From the NCBI GenBank assembly GCA_965199745.1, contig CBDATB010000013.1, positions 682,001 through 746,000 of the forward strand: a DNA stretch of 64,000 nucleotides. Direction: 5' to 3'. Positions 7,927 through 16,836 of this stretch are shown piece by piece; positions within the stretch are counted from its first letter, which is position 1, and each line of letters opens with the position of its first letter. Made by a program: the position numbers and the translations under genes. Source of the stretch: CBDATB01 sp965199745 (GTDB taxonomy: Bacteria; Bacteroidota; Bacteroidia; Cytophagales; Flammeovirgaceae). Below the pieces are notes generated by a model. It worked only from the letters and a program-made list of their open reading frames with translations, had not been told where the DNA came from and did no database searches.

Positions 7927-9239
7927 TATAATTCTTCTATTCCGTCAACAAGAGCTTCTTCTGGTCTTTCGTCAGTAATTTCAATATCCGAGATTAATGA
8001 CCTTTTATCTGCATCTGGATTTTGTCGTAGAATACTTAAAATATTAAGGAAATCACGAATAACCTCTCTTGGTGTCAAGAATTCATCAGCACCAGGCTTA
8101 TTAAACATTTCTTCCATAAATAAATGAATGTCGTCATCATTTATGTTTATGCTAACATCAAAATTCGTGTCTAATATTTCTTTCAATTTCTTAAGAAGAA
8201 CGAATATTTCATTGTGATTTAACGGAACAAGTTTGATTACAGGTTGTGCTAAATCTCTATGTTCCGAAGTTTCAAACTTATTCGTTTCTAATCGAGTTTT
8301 AAGAGCATCATAGCTGAATAAACCACGCCTCTCATTTTCTAAGAAGTCTTTAGTTCCTGCAAAATTGATAAACAAGTTCGATACTTTCCCCTGAAAGCAA
8401 TCATTAAAGATTGAAAGAACTTTTTCATAGTTCTTAGCTCTCATGTTTGCTGTTGAAATCTTGTAAAGGTTTATTGCTTCATCAAGGTTAATCATAAAAC
8501 CGCTGTAACCCATGCTAACAAATAAGCGACAGAAGTTTTTAAGCATATCGTAATAATTCAAATCATTAACAATTTCTCGAACGCCTAAATCCTGACGTGC
8601 TTCTGTTTTAGTTCTGTATTCTCCCTTCAGCCATTTCAGAGCACTTCGGCGAAGGAACTCATCATTTTTTATGTATCCTTCATAATATTTTATAACGACC
8701 ACTCCAAAGTCAAAGCCACCAGTTTCGGTGACTTCATTTACTGTTTGCATTATATTTTCCTGAATCAAATTGAAGTACTTCTCGTCTCTAATTTCAGTTA
8801 CAGGAATATTATTTACCTGAGCAGTTTTTGAGACTACTTGTTCAATCCATTTGTCAAGTAAAGTTGGTAATGCACCTCCTTCTGGCTTTGTTTGAATTGC
8901 AATATTATCCATAATGGCACTGTACAATACAAGTGCTTTACCATCATTTGAATAAAGTCTGTTGTCAGGCGTAAAATCAGCATTTGCAACAACAAACTTT
9001 TGCTTTGTAGCAACGGTGTTAAGTAAATGAAGCATAAAAGATTTTCCCGAACCAAAGTCACCAATCCAAAACTTAACCATGCTATGACCCTTTTTTACAT
9101 CGTCCAACGCTTGTGTAAATGCCTCAATCTCTAATTGTCTACCCACTGTTATATGCTGAACTCCTATTCTTGGAACAACACCTCCCGAAAGAGAATTAAT
9201 AATTGCTGTTGCTTCTTTTGCTTTAATTTTTAATGCCAT
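7926..9239 (-). CDS. sngB: P-loop ATPase (BrxC/BrxD-like, DUF2791 type), Shango SngB-like
   Basis: 437-residue ATP-binding protein resembling the DUF2791/BrxD ATPases. Residues 20-40 contain PRIGVQHITVGRQLEIEAF, typical of the family N-terminus. Walker A is GDFGSGKS at 60-67 (Lys66) and the Walker B region is GFMINLDEAINLYK at 247-260. The rest is soluble and mostly helical. It lies three bases after the TerB-domain gene and overlaps the helicase gene, so the three are one transcription unit. Such ATPases couple ATP hydrolysis to DNA transactions in defence systems; the exact role here is inferred from context. Confidence 0.82.
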   Translation of the reverse strand: MALKIKAKEATAIINSLSGGVVPRIGVQHITVGRQLEIEAFTQALDDVKKGHSMVKFWIGDFGSGKSFMLHLLNTVATKQKFVVANADFTPDNRLYSNDGKALVLYSAIMDNIAIQTKPEGGALPTLLDKWIEQVVSKTAQVNNIPVTEIRDEKYFNLIQENIMQTVNEVTETGGFDFGVVVIKYYEGYIKNDEFLRRSALKWLKGEYRTKTEARQDLGVREIVNDLNYYDMLKNFCRLFVSMGYSGFMINLDEAINLYKISTANMRAKNYEKVLSIFNDCFQGKVSNLFINFAGTKDFLENERRGLFSYDALKTRLETNKFETSEHRDLAQPVIKLVPLNHNEIFVLLKKLKEILDTNFDVSININDDDIHLFMEEMFNKPGADEFLTPREVIRDFLNILSILRQNPDADKRSLISDIEITDERPEEALVDGIEEL

Positions 9240-9242
9240 AAT

Positions 9243-11186
9243 CTATTTTGCAATTTCTTTATAATAAGATTCTTCAATGATGTAATTACCATCATCTTCT
9301 TCAATCAATGCTTCACCGTCCAAATGTTCTTCACAAGCTTCATTAATGCTGTCAATTAGTTGATTCTTGAACATTCCGTTTGTTATTGCATATTTATCAG
9401 CTTCATCTTGATGAATCTCAAATGAATTTTCAATTATCATTTTTACAAGTTCTTCTTGAACTTTTCCCATACTAATTTTGGAAATAAATACTGAGTTATT
9501 TTCTACTGAAGGAACTATTTCTATTTCGTCACCATTTTCTATACTAATTTTCATTTCAGATTCTTCCTTTTCATCAACCAAATATTCATTTAACAACTCA
9601 ACTGTTCCTTCATGTTTTTGCTCTACTTCTTCTATTTCCAAACGGTCAAGTTGTATTCGCTTGCGTTTAGGAATATAAATTTTCGATATTTTATCTAAGG
9701 CTGTTTGTATATCTTTTGTCTCTATTAAATCAGCGATAATCTCTTTAAAATCATTTATTTGTTCTTCAGTCTTGAATAACGATTTTTGAACAGTCTTAGT
9801 AAGTTCTTTATTGTCAATTTTTTTCGATTTCAGGTCGTAATAAATGTACTTCGCATAATACTTAAGAGCCTGTTCATTATCATATTTAGCAATAATTTTT
9901 GATGCCTCAAACAATATATTTTCAATGTTATAATTCTTCTTATTTTCTATTTCCAAGTTTTCAATTCCATTTACAAAAGATTCTTTATCTCCATTTTTTA
10001 AAGCTTCTTTTAGACTTAGAAATTGTTTTCTCCATCTAGTAGTGTCATGAGCATTTAATTCAATAAGAGTTTGAATTTCAAAATTTAGCTCGTAAAGTTT
10101 GTTTGATTCAATAATTTCAGAAACTAAAACACCAAGATGTTTATCAAAATTTGACTGAACCCTAGAGCTATAACTATTTAATGTGTCAGTTGATAATTTC
10201 CTAGTGTGTTGACATGACTCCCTAACACTATTCTCAACATTTTTGAATATAAGAAGATATATGTCCGCTTCAAAGTATGGAAAATAATCGCTCTTTCGTA
10301 TTAGATTTTCCTTTATCTCTTTTTCAATGTATTCTGTAAGGTTATTTGTTGCAAGTTTCTTTTCTAGATTCTGTAGAACTTTGCAATATTGCTTGATTGT
10401 ATAAATTAAACAATTTTCAATTGATGTAAATATATTTTCTTGGAAATAAAATTTATTCAACCAATCGATTTCTTTATCGGTCAATTTTAAAATTTCACCA
10501 TATTTTCTTCCAAGTTTACCTGCATCTGGATCAAAATTAGAAGATCCATTCTCAAAGCAAAATCTTTCATCGTTTAATTTTTCCAGTTTATCTACCGAAT
10601 ATGTATCATTTCGTTGCCCTAATATCCTTTTAAGTTCATATAAAGAGTAATTCCTAACCTTCGGACATATTTGTCCTAAAAACTTAAGCTGTTCTTCTAG
10701 TAATTTTATATCTCTATGCTTATCATATTCGTTAAGGAAATCAAAGTATAAAACAAATGCATAGTTTGTATTTCCCTGTATATCGACATATTCTCCGTCA
10801 ATTACTTTGCTTTTAAAATAAGAATAAAACTGCTTCTGTTTTTTATTTGCATATTCCAGTTCATCGTAAGAGTGAACATATGTATGCTCCCAATAAGGTG
10901 CTTCTTTATATGATTTATCAATTTCGACATTTTGCTCTACTGACAAATCAAGATTCTGCGTATTTACATCAATAATTATTTCGTCCACGTAGTTTTGTTT
11001 CGGTTGATTTGAAATCACTTCGCTTTCAATTTTGACATTAATTGTAGACTGTTTTTTTTTCATTACCGCTAATTTAAAAAAATCAATTAAGCCGACAAAG
11101 AGGCAGTGAACTACCCACCCAAGCTCTTTGAAAAGAGCTCTAGAAGCGAGAAATAATATCAATCCTGTTTTTCTAATATATTTCAT
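9243..11186 (-). CDS. sngA: TerB-N/TerB-C domain protein, Shango SngA-like
   Basis: 647 residues. A TerB-N-like domain covers about 95-190 (KQKQFYSYFKSKVIDGEYVD and the NYAFVLYFDFLNEYDKHRD region). A long helical middle follows, and a TerB-C-like domain ends the protein (about 505-647, with NQLIDSINEACEEHLDGEAL). The annotated ATG gives a 41-residue N-terminus with hydrophobic stretches (GLILFLASRALF and VVHCLFVGLIDFFKLAV). An alternative start is M42 (ATG at 11063), which would remove this possible membrane anchor. First gene of the defence operon. TerB domains sense metal or stress in other systems; in Shango the TerB protein is essential but its signal is not known to me. Confidence 0.75.
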   Translation of the reverse strand: MKYIRKTGLILFLASRALFKELGWVVHCLFVGLIDFFKLAVMKKKQSTINVKIESEVISNQPKQNYVDEIIIDVNTQNLDLSVEQNVEIDKSYKEAPYWEHTYVHSYDELEYANKKQKQFYSYFKSKVIDGEYVDIQGNTNYAFVLYFDFLNEYDKHRDIKLLEEQLKFLGQICPKVRNYSLYELKRILGQRNDTYSVDKLEKLNDERFCFENGSSNFDPDAGKLGRKYGEILKLTDKEIDWLNKFYFQENIFTSIENCLIYTIKQYCKVLQNLEKKLATNNLTEYIEKEIKENLIRKSDYFPYFEADIYLLIFKNVENSVRESCQHTRKLSTDTLNSYSSRVQSNFDKHLGVLVSEIIESNKLYELNFEIQTLIELNAHDTTRWRKQFLSLKEALKNGDKESFVNGIENLEIENKKNYNIENILFEASKIIAKYDNEQALKYYAKYIYYDLKSKKIDNKELTKTVQKSLFKTEEQINDFKEIIADLIETKDIQTALDKISKIYIPKRKRIQLDRLEIEEVEQKHEGTVELLNEYLVDEKEESEMKISIENGDEIEIVPSVENNSVFISKISMGKVQEELVKMIIENSFEIHQDEADKYAITNGMFKNQLIDSINEACEEHLDGEALIEEDDGNYIIEESYYKEIAK

Positions 11187-11237
11187 AGTATGTTTTAGTA
11201 GTATTATAAAAAATTATTCTGTTTTGAACAAAAGCAG

Positions 11238-11360
11238 TTATATCCCAATCCAGTCGAGCAGTCGTTTTTTTCTGATATGTTTTACTGCTTTGTCAGGGTG
11301 TTCACGATTGTACTGATCCACAATTTCATGTTCGTATGTTGGGTTGGGCTTCGGAAGTCA
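11238..11360 (-). pseudogene. C-terminal fragment of an unidentified protein next to tnpB
   Basis: In a frame different from tnpB, the minus strand reads LPKPNPTYEHEIVDQYNREH and then a basic end RKKRLLDWIGI before a stop at 11238. The composition looks like a genuine protein C-terminus rather than random sequence. It lies over the last 27 codons of the tnpB frame. The simplest reading is that the TnpB element inserted into or beside an older gene, leaving this end. I do not recognise the protein and found no matching N-terminal part in 12509-13013. Confidence 0.3.
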
Positions 11361-12508
11361 GCACTCCTATCTTTAGCAACTGCTAATAATGTGGGCAGTT
11401 CGTTCCGAGTTTTAGTATCCGTCCCAGATACATAATTTCTTAAAGCAAAGTTCTTAATGTTTACAGCAGCATTTATATCTCTGTCGTATTTAGTATTACA
11501 CTTAACACAAGTCCATTCCCTATCTTTTAAAGTTAGTCCTTTGTTTACAGTGCCACAGTTGGAACAAGTCTTTGATGATGGCTCAAATCTTCCTATCTTC
11601 AATAGATTCACCCCATACCATTCACATTTATACTCTAACATTGTAGTAAACATCGACCAGCACACATCAGTTATTGATTTGGCTAAACAATGATTCTTCA
11701 ACATACCTTGCACATTTAAATCCTCAATTGCAATTGCTTGATTCTCGCTAACTAATTGGAAAGATTATTTGTGTAAAAAGTCTTTACGTTGATTGGCTAA
11801 CCTCTCGTGTAACTTTGCTAATTTATTTTTTGTTCTTTTTCCTTTGTGTTTTGAATATTTACCTTGAACATACTTCAATCTTGATTCTGCTTTACGCAAA
11901 TGCTTTGGGGCATTACTCACTTCATTATCAGATGTAATTAAGAAATCTTTAATCCCTAAGTCAATACCAACAGTAGTTTCTTTATTTATTTTAGATTTTG
12001 GTTTACATTTTTCACCCGTATCACACAATATTGAAGCACAGTATTTACCCGTTGGCGTCCTTGATATAGTCGCTGACTTAATCACGCCTTTTGTTTCTCT
12101 ATGTAACACAATATCAATCCCTTCTTTAAACTTAGCAAAAATTAACTTACCATTCTCTAGTAGTACATTTTGTGGTATGTGAAAAGATTGTTTACCTTTT
12201 CTCTTTGACTTGTACTTAGGGAAGTTCCCTTGTCCTTTGTGAAATCTTGTAAAAGCGTTATCTAAATTTCTAATAGGTGCTTGTAATGATTGTGAATTGA
12301 TTTCTTTCAACCAAGTACACTCTTTCTTCAAATCAGGTAATTGTTTGGTTAAATCGAAACAAGATAGGTTAACTTGATTACCAGCGTAAGCCATTGTTTT
12401 AGTCTCCAATGCAAGATTATATACAAATCTTGAACTACCAATGTGTTTATGGATAAGTTCTTCTTGATTCGCATTTGGAGTTAAACGATATTTAAATGAC
12501 TTTAGCAT
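11282..12508 (-). pseudogene. tnpB: IS200/IS605-family TnpB with one in-frame nonsense codon
   Basis: RNA-guided nuclease of IS200/IS605 elements, no TnpA alongside. The N-terminal half (12508 to 11765) begins MLKSFKYRLTPNANQEELIH and contains the first RuvC Asp in VGIDLGIKDFL. A TAA at 11767-11765 follows RKDFLHK. The same frame then continues SFQLVSENQAIAIEDLNVQG with the RuvC Glu, then the zinc finger CSNCG/CVKC and the last Asp in YDRDINAAVNI. HKL is expected at the stop, so a single TTA-to-TAA change explains it. The tail after about residue 385 overlaps another ORF fragment, so the element's own end is probably near 11360. Confidence 0.88.
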
Positions 12509-13013
12509 ATATTATTAATTTACATATCTTAGAGCAGCGACCGCCATCAAATATACAAAAAATTGCTTTCATTTTAAAGCTTTTTGTTTTTTCTGTAAAA
12601 TATCGTTCAAAACATTTTCACAAATAGTACGTAGGCTAAAAGACCAATGACGAATCAAAAATCTACTCGTCAATTAATATCTTCAGATATGGTTATTACA
12701 CCATTCTACATTACGTCAGTAACGTATGTTTACCATACTATTGGTATCGTAAAATCTTGTGGTCAGATGGATTCTTTGTATGTTCTATTGGTGAGGCATC
12801 ACCAGAAATAAACGGTAAACATTTATAATACGTCAATATATCCTTTCTCAAGGTTAGTGGTCGCTTACATCCCACCAAGCCCATTTCTTTGAAATTCTTT
12901 AGGAATCAGTGGGTTTTACGCTCCGTTTTATAAAATTGAGTAAACTCCTTTATTTTTCTCTCCCAGATAAAACTTTTGAAAACCCAAGAAACCGAAGAAA
13001 AATGAGAAAAACA
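12509..13013. other. Intergenic region upstream of tnpB
   Basis: 505 bases, AT-rich, no coding potential I can support. On the minus strand TATATTTG (12555-12548) fits a -7 element and would serve tnpB about 40 bases downstream. The left end of the IS element must lie here but its hairpin boundary is not obvious. The segment 12718-12735 contains GTTTACCATAC, which also occurs near 32190. No N-terminal part of the protein fragment at 11238-11360 was found. Confidence 0.4.
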
Positions 13014-13517
13014 TCAAACTAATTTTTCTGAATTTTCTGCTAAAACCTGCACTGTAAGTGTATCCTCACATGCTTGTATTAATTCTTCAGTACTTTTTTT
13101 TAGTATCGGATGAATAAGTTGAGGGGCTATTTCATAAAGGGGAATCAGGACAAAACGCCGGTGGGGGATCTGCTTATGTGGAACAGTTAGCGTGGGAGTA
13201 TCAATAACTCGATATTCATAGAAAAGTATATCAATATCCACACTTCGAACACCCCAGTGTATACTTCTTTTTCTGCCAAGTACTCGTTCTACTTTTTGTA
13301 ATACGGATAATAGCACTTGAGGCTCGAGATCGGTAACTATTTTGAGTGCTTGGTTCAGATAATCGGGCTGCGCTGAAACTCCCCATGCAGCTGTACGGTA
13401 GTATGAAGAACTTTTCACTACTTTGCCAGCATTTATATTAATTAAGCCTTCCGCTTGCCTTAGGTTTTGTCTTGTATTACCAATATTACCACCCAATAAC
13501 AAGTATACTTCCCTCAT
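13014..13517 (-). CDS. folK: 2-amino-4-hydroxy-6-hydroxymethyldihydropteridine diphosphokinase
   Basis: HPPK, the pyrophosphokinase that activates the pterin before dihydropteroate synthase in folate synthesis. 167 residues, normal size. Family motifs present are YLLLGGNIGNTRQNL at the start, SSYYRTAAWGVSAQPDYLNQ, the Mg/ATP block WGVRSVDIDILFYEYRVIDT and the substrate segment PHKQIPHRRFVLIPLYEIAP. It lies 38 bases after the TrpF-like gene on the same strand and may be co-transcribed with it. No other folate gene nearby. Confidence 0.96.
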   Translation of the reverse strand: MREVYLLLGGNIGNTRQNLRQAEGLININAGKVVKSSSYYRTAAWGVSAQPDYLNQALKIVTDLEPQVLLSVLQKVERVLGRKRSIHWGVRSVDIDILFYEYRVIDTPTLTVPHKQIPHRRFVLIPLYEIAPQLIHPILKKSTEELIQACEDTLTVQVLAENSEKLV

Positions 13518-13555
13518 TTTTAATCAATAAATTGTACTTATAAACATATTTTAAA

Positions 13556-14158
13556 TTAATAATCTTTTACTTCAATAGACTCAAATATAGTTTCAATATC
13601 ATCGAAATTATTTATTCCAGTACTTATTTCTTTTCCGCTGCTGGTCATCGCAATGCCATAAGGTTTGATGTTTTCAACAATATTTTTTACATTTTTCGCA
13701 CCAATAGGCACATCTATCAAAATACTAAAAATTTTGGCGAGTCTATGGCAAATATCTAGCACTCCATCTGAAAACACCCTATCTGTTTCAATAACAAAAT
13801 GTTGTACTGAGTCTTTATACTGTAATAGATCTTCTTCTAAAATTGGATGGCTTAAGTTTACTTGATAAATAATTTTAGTCTGTTCTGAGACTAGTTTTTT
13901 CAATAAGTCCTTACTATTCGTATGTATATAATCTATGTGTAAGTCATTTATTTCCTTAGGTAAGGATTTTTCAAAAAAACCAACATAAGAGACGCCTGTT
14001 AACCAAGAAGTAATTTCTTGATAAGTTTCAATATTGATAGCATTATCGCACGCTTTGTCGAATACAAAACCCAACATCTGTACACCCATCCCCGCACAAT
14101 AACGAGCCTCGTGTAGACTAGTAATACCATTAACTAATACGTTTGTCATTAAATTCAT
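13556..14158 (-). CDS. TrpF-like beta/alpha-barrel protein (divergent phosphoribosylanthranilate isomerase homologue)
   Basis: 200 residues. The N-terminus TNVLVNGITSLHEARYCAGM followed by GVQMLGFVFD has the layout of TrpF (KxCGIT..DAxxAxxxGAxxxGFxF). The usual catalytic Cys in the first strand (KICG) is replaced: the residue before Gly-Ile-Thr is Asn. The middle strand reads FSILIDVPIGAKNVKNIVE, and AMTSSGKEISTG near the end resembles the phosphate-binding loop. No other trp gene is present. It is probably a barrel with another function rather than a working tryptophan enzyme. Same strand as folK, 38 bases upstream of it. Confidence 0.6.
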   Translation of the reverse strand: MNLMTNVLVNGITSLHEARYCAGMGVQMLGFVFDKACDNAINIETYQEITSWLTGVSYVGFFEKSLPKEINDLHIDYIHTNSKDLLKKLVSEQTKIIYQVNLSHPILEEDLLQYKDSVQHFVIETDRVFSDGVLDICHRLAKIFSILIDVPIGAKNVKNIVENIKPYGIAMTSSGKEISTGINNFDDIETIFESIEVKDY

Positions 14159-14380
14159 ATAAGATATGTAGCGCGTGTCTAATTACCTATTTTTTATATT
14201 AACACTGATTTTAATTAAACGATGCAACATAAGACGGGGCAAGGATTGAATGGATATTTTCTGCTTTTTAGTCAATAGATTTGACGTAATAGCTTCAAGT
14301 TGGCAAGGATTAGTTTTACAGCTTCTATCGTGTAACGATCGAAAAGTTTATAAAAATAATAAACAATCGAGATAAGTTCA

Positions 14381-15334
14381 TTACACTGATTGCAAAGCTT
14401 GTATTAATTTGGGTATTACTTCAAAAGCATCGCCAACCACTCCATAATCTGCTGCTTTGAAAAAAGGTGCATCCGGATCTTTATTGACTACTACAATCAC
14501 CTTTGAGCTATTTACCCCAGCTAAATGCTGAATTGCCCCTGATATGCCAACAGCAATATATAGGTTGGGGGCTATTTTAATGCCTGTTTGGCCTACGTGC
14601 TCGTGGTGGGGTCGCCAATCCATGTCTGAAACGGGTTTTGAACAAGCCGTTGCAGCACCTAATAACTTTGCTAAATCCTCTATCATACCCCAATTTTCAG
14701 GGGCTTTCAAACCGCGTCCCGCACTTACTACCTTATCTGCTTCAGGCAGTAGAATATCTCCCGTAGCTTTACTTACTTCTTTTCTGGTTACCTCAAAATC
14801 ACTCTTCACGAAATTTGGAGCAAAAACCTCTATGGTTGCTTGTCCGTCTTTTTGCTGCGGTATCATAATATTTTTTTTGATAGTAATTATTTTTTTTATC
14901 GTTGTTATTTTTACATAAGCAAAAGCCTTACCCGTATATACACTTCTTTTTAGAATAAAGCCATCGGAAGTATCGGGTAAGTCAACAACATTAGTAACCA
15001 CACTGGCATTTAGTTTAATTCCCACCGAAGAAGCAAGGGCGTCTACTAAAGATGAACACGCCATAACCACTATATCAGCATCTATTTTTTTGGCAGCTTC
15101 AGCAACTAGTGTAGCTGTTGCCTGAATAACACCTGACTCTAGGTGTTCGTCGGCAGCATGTAATACATGGCTAACACCATATTTTCCTAAATTAGCTAAA
15201 TGCTCAACAGCAATGTTGCCGGTAGCAACCACAGTAGTTTTTCCTAAAGAAACACCATAAGCAATTGCCCCTAGTGAGGAAGTTTTTACTTGACCTTCGT
15301 CGGTTTCTATAAATACTAATACGGACATTATCAT
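14381..15334 (-). CDS. etfA: Electron transfer flavoprotein, alpha subunit
   Basis: FAD-binding subunit of ETF, which passes electrons from acyl-CoA and related dehydrogenases to the quinone pool. 317 residues, the usual length. The C-terminal FAD domain is clear: SAGRGLKAPENWGMIEDLAK, GQTGIKIAPNLYIAVGISGA and NKDPDAPFFKAADYGVVGDA. The linker at residues 142-155 contains a near-repeat (ITTIKK then IITIKK) that looks like a small internal duplication. etfB lies upstream on the same strand but, unusually, 448 bases away. Confidence 0.95.
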   Translation of the reverse strand: MIMSVLVFIETDEGQVKTSSLGAIAYGVSLGKTTVVATGNIAVEHLANLGKYGVSHVLHAADEHLESGVIQATATLVAEAAKKIDADIVVMACSSLVDALASSVGIKLNASVVTNVVDLPDTSDGFILKRSVYTGKAFAYVKITTIKKIITIKKNIMIPQQKDGQATIEVFAPNFVKSDFEVTRKEVSKATGDILLPEADKVVSAGRGLKAPENWGMIEDLAKLLGAATACSKPVSDMDWRPHHEHVGQTGIKIAPNLYIAVGISGAIQHLAGVNSSKVIVVVNKDPDAPFFKAADYGVVGDAFEVIPKLIQALQSV

Positions 15335-15782
15335 TGAAAATTTGTAAATTAAATAACCAATTATTCTTCATATTGTTAAAAAAGTAGCTGTAAGGCTGAC
15401 CACATTTAAATCACAAATGTAATTTCTAATAAAAACGTTGAAGAAATTTTTTATTTCAACTCATACAAGCAAGCTGTCTTGACCTCCATTTTGTAGGTTA
15501 AGGCTCATAATCCAAGGCAATAGCACAAAAATTAATTAACTATAGATTTGATTGAATACTTAATAGGCCGCCCTGCTTTTTTTCTTTCAGCCTTGATGTT
15601 TCTTTTACAATATTTTCCATTTCTGAACAGTTGTATAAATAGGAGTGAAAGTAATGACCATATTGATAGGATACCACTTTTTCGTTCCTTGATAGATTTA
15701 GCGGGTGGAGAGAGCCTACAAAGTTCACTGCCAATAAATGGTTAAGTCGACTCATAAGAAGAATTAATTTGATGAAAAAATT
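15335..15782. other. Gap between etfB and etfA
   Basis: 448 bases where etfB and etfA are normally adjacent. A minus-strand frame of 71 codons (15755-15540) and a plus-strand frame of 65 codons overlap each other; neither has a motif or convincing start region. I see no promoter match. It could be an old insertion remnant between two operon partners. Confidence 0.35.
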
Positions 15783-16514
15783 TTATAACACTTTAGCTTC
15801 ATCTTTTAGTAATTTGATGAGTTCTTCCACGTTATTAGCATCTACCATTTTGCAGTCTTTTTTTTGTGGCAGTAGCTCGAAATTTTCGTATGTAGTAACT
15901 CCTTCCACAGAGATAGACTCTACAACTTTAAGTGGTTTTTTTCTGGCCATCATAATACCCCTCATATTGGGAATTTTCCATTCGGCTATTGGCTCTTGGC
16001 AGCCTGCCACAAAAGGTAAGTTTAGCGTTAATACTTCCTTACCTCCTTCAATCTCTCTCTTCAAAGTGGCGGCACTGCCATCTAAGTCAAGTGCCATGCA
16101 AGGAGCAATAGCTGGCCAGCCGAGCATTTCAGCCACCATACCATGTACCAAGCCACTATTAAAATCACTTGATTCACGACCTGTCAGAACTAAATCATAA
16201 GATTCTTGTTTAACAATTTCAGTAATCTGAGAGGCTACAAAATACGCGTCTATAGGAACAGCATTTATGCGGATGGCATCATCGGCACCAATCGCGAGGG
16301 CTTTCCTGAGCGTGGGTTCGGTTTCGGCAAGACCTACATTAAGTACGGTTACTTTAGCCTCATGGGAGGACTTTAATTCTACAGCTCTTGCCAGTGCATA
16401 GTCGTCGTAAGGACCGATAACAAATTGAACATCGCTCGTATCGAGCATATTATTTTCGAATTTAATATTCGTCGTAGTATCGGGTACATGACTGATACAA
16501 ACAAGTATTTTCAT
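15783..16514 (-). CDS. etfB: Electron transfer flavoprotein, beta subunit
   Basis: AMP-binding ETF subunit, 243 residues. The N-terminus KILVCISHVPDTTTNIKFEN and the segments GPYDDYALARAVELK and LVLTGRESSDFNSGLVHGMV are diagnostic, as is the recognition-loop region PFVAGCQEPIAEWKIPNMRG. It partners with EtfA encoded downstream on the same strand. A TATTTTTG (minus strand, 16544-16537) lies 23 bases before the ATG and fits a -7 element. Confidence 0.95.
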   Translation of the reverse strand: MKILVCISHVPDTTTNIKFENNMLDTSDVQFVIGPYDDYALARAVELKSSHEAKVTVLNVGLAETEPTLRKALAIGADDAIRINAVPIDAYFVASQITEIVKQESYDLVLTGRESSDFNSGLVHGMVAEMLGWPAIAPCMALDLDGSAATLKREIEGGKEVLTLNLPFVAGCQEPIAEWKIPNMRGIMMARKKPLKVVESISVEGVTTYENFELLPQKKDCKMVDANNVEELIKLLKDEAKVL

Positions 16515-16836
16515 TATTTTTCCATTTTTTTGATTTCAAAAATACACTTAACTACAGTAGAAGTATTGCCTATTTCTTTTGTCAAAGGTACACAAATAAG
16601 TTAAAAAGAAAAATTTTCATTGTGTTTAGGTCAAGATAATTTTATTGCCGTGTAGATGTATTACATAAAAATCGCATACGATTGCATGCAAAACTTGAGA
16701 GTTGACCCGAGCGATGAATACTTTATCTTTCAAGAAATAAAAACCGAATTTATTAATCTGAAAAAATAAGATTTTGAATATAAAAAAATGTGTACGAAGA
16801 AAAGATAATAAGTCTGCTTTTAGTTGTAGGACTCTT
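16515..16836. other. Intergenic region between bshC and etfB
   Basis: 322 bases. Apart from the etfB -7 element (TATTTTTG, minus strand 16544-16537) I see nothing: AT-rich, no long frame, no clear terminator after bshC. Confidence 0.45.

Noticed and set aside
5794..9239. BREX or DISARM system
   Set aside because: The ATPase resembles BrxC/BrxD, but there is no BrxX/PglX methyltransferase, PglZ or BrxL, and no DUF1998 gene; TerB plus ATPase plus helicase fits Shango better.
12718..12735. Shared GTTTACCATAC with the region near 32190 as a repeat family
   Set aside because: Only 11 bases match and flanks differ; may be chance in AT-rich DNA.
15540..15755. 71-codon ORF between etfB and etfA
   Set aside because: No family resemblance, overlapped by an equally long plus-strand frame; kept only as a gap note.
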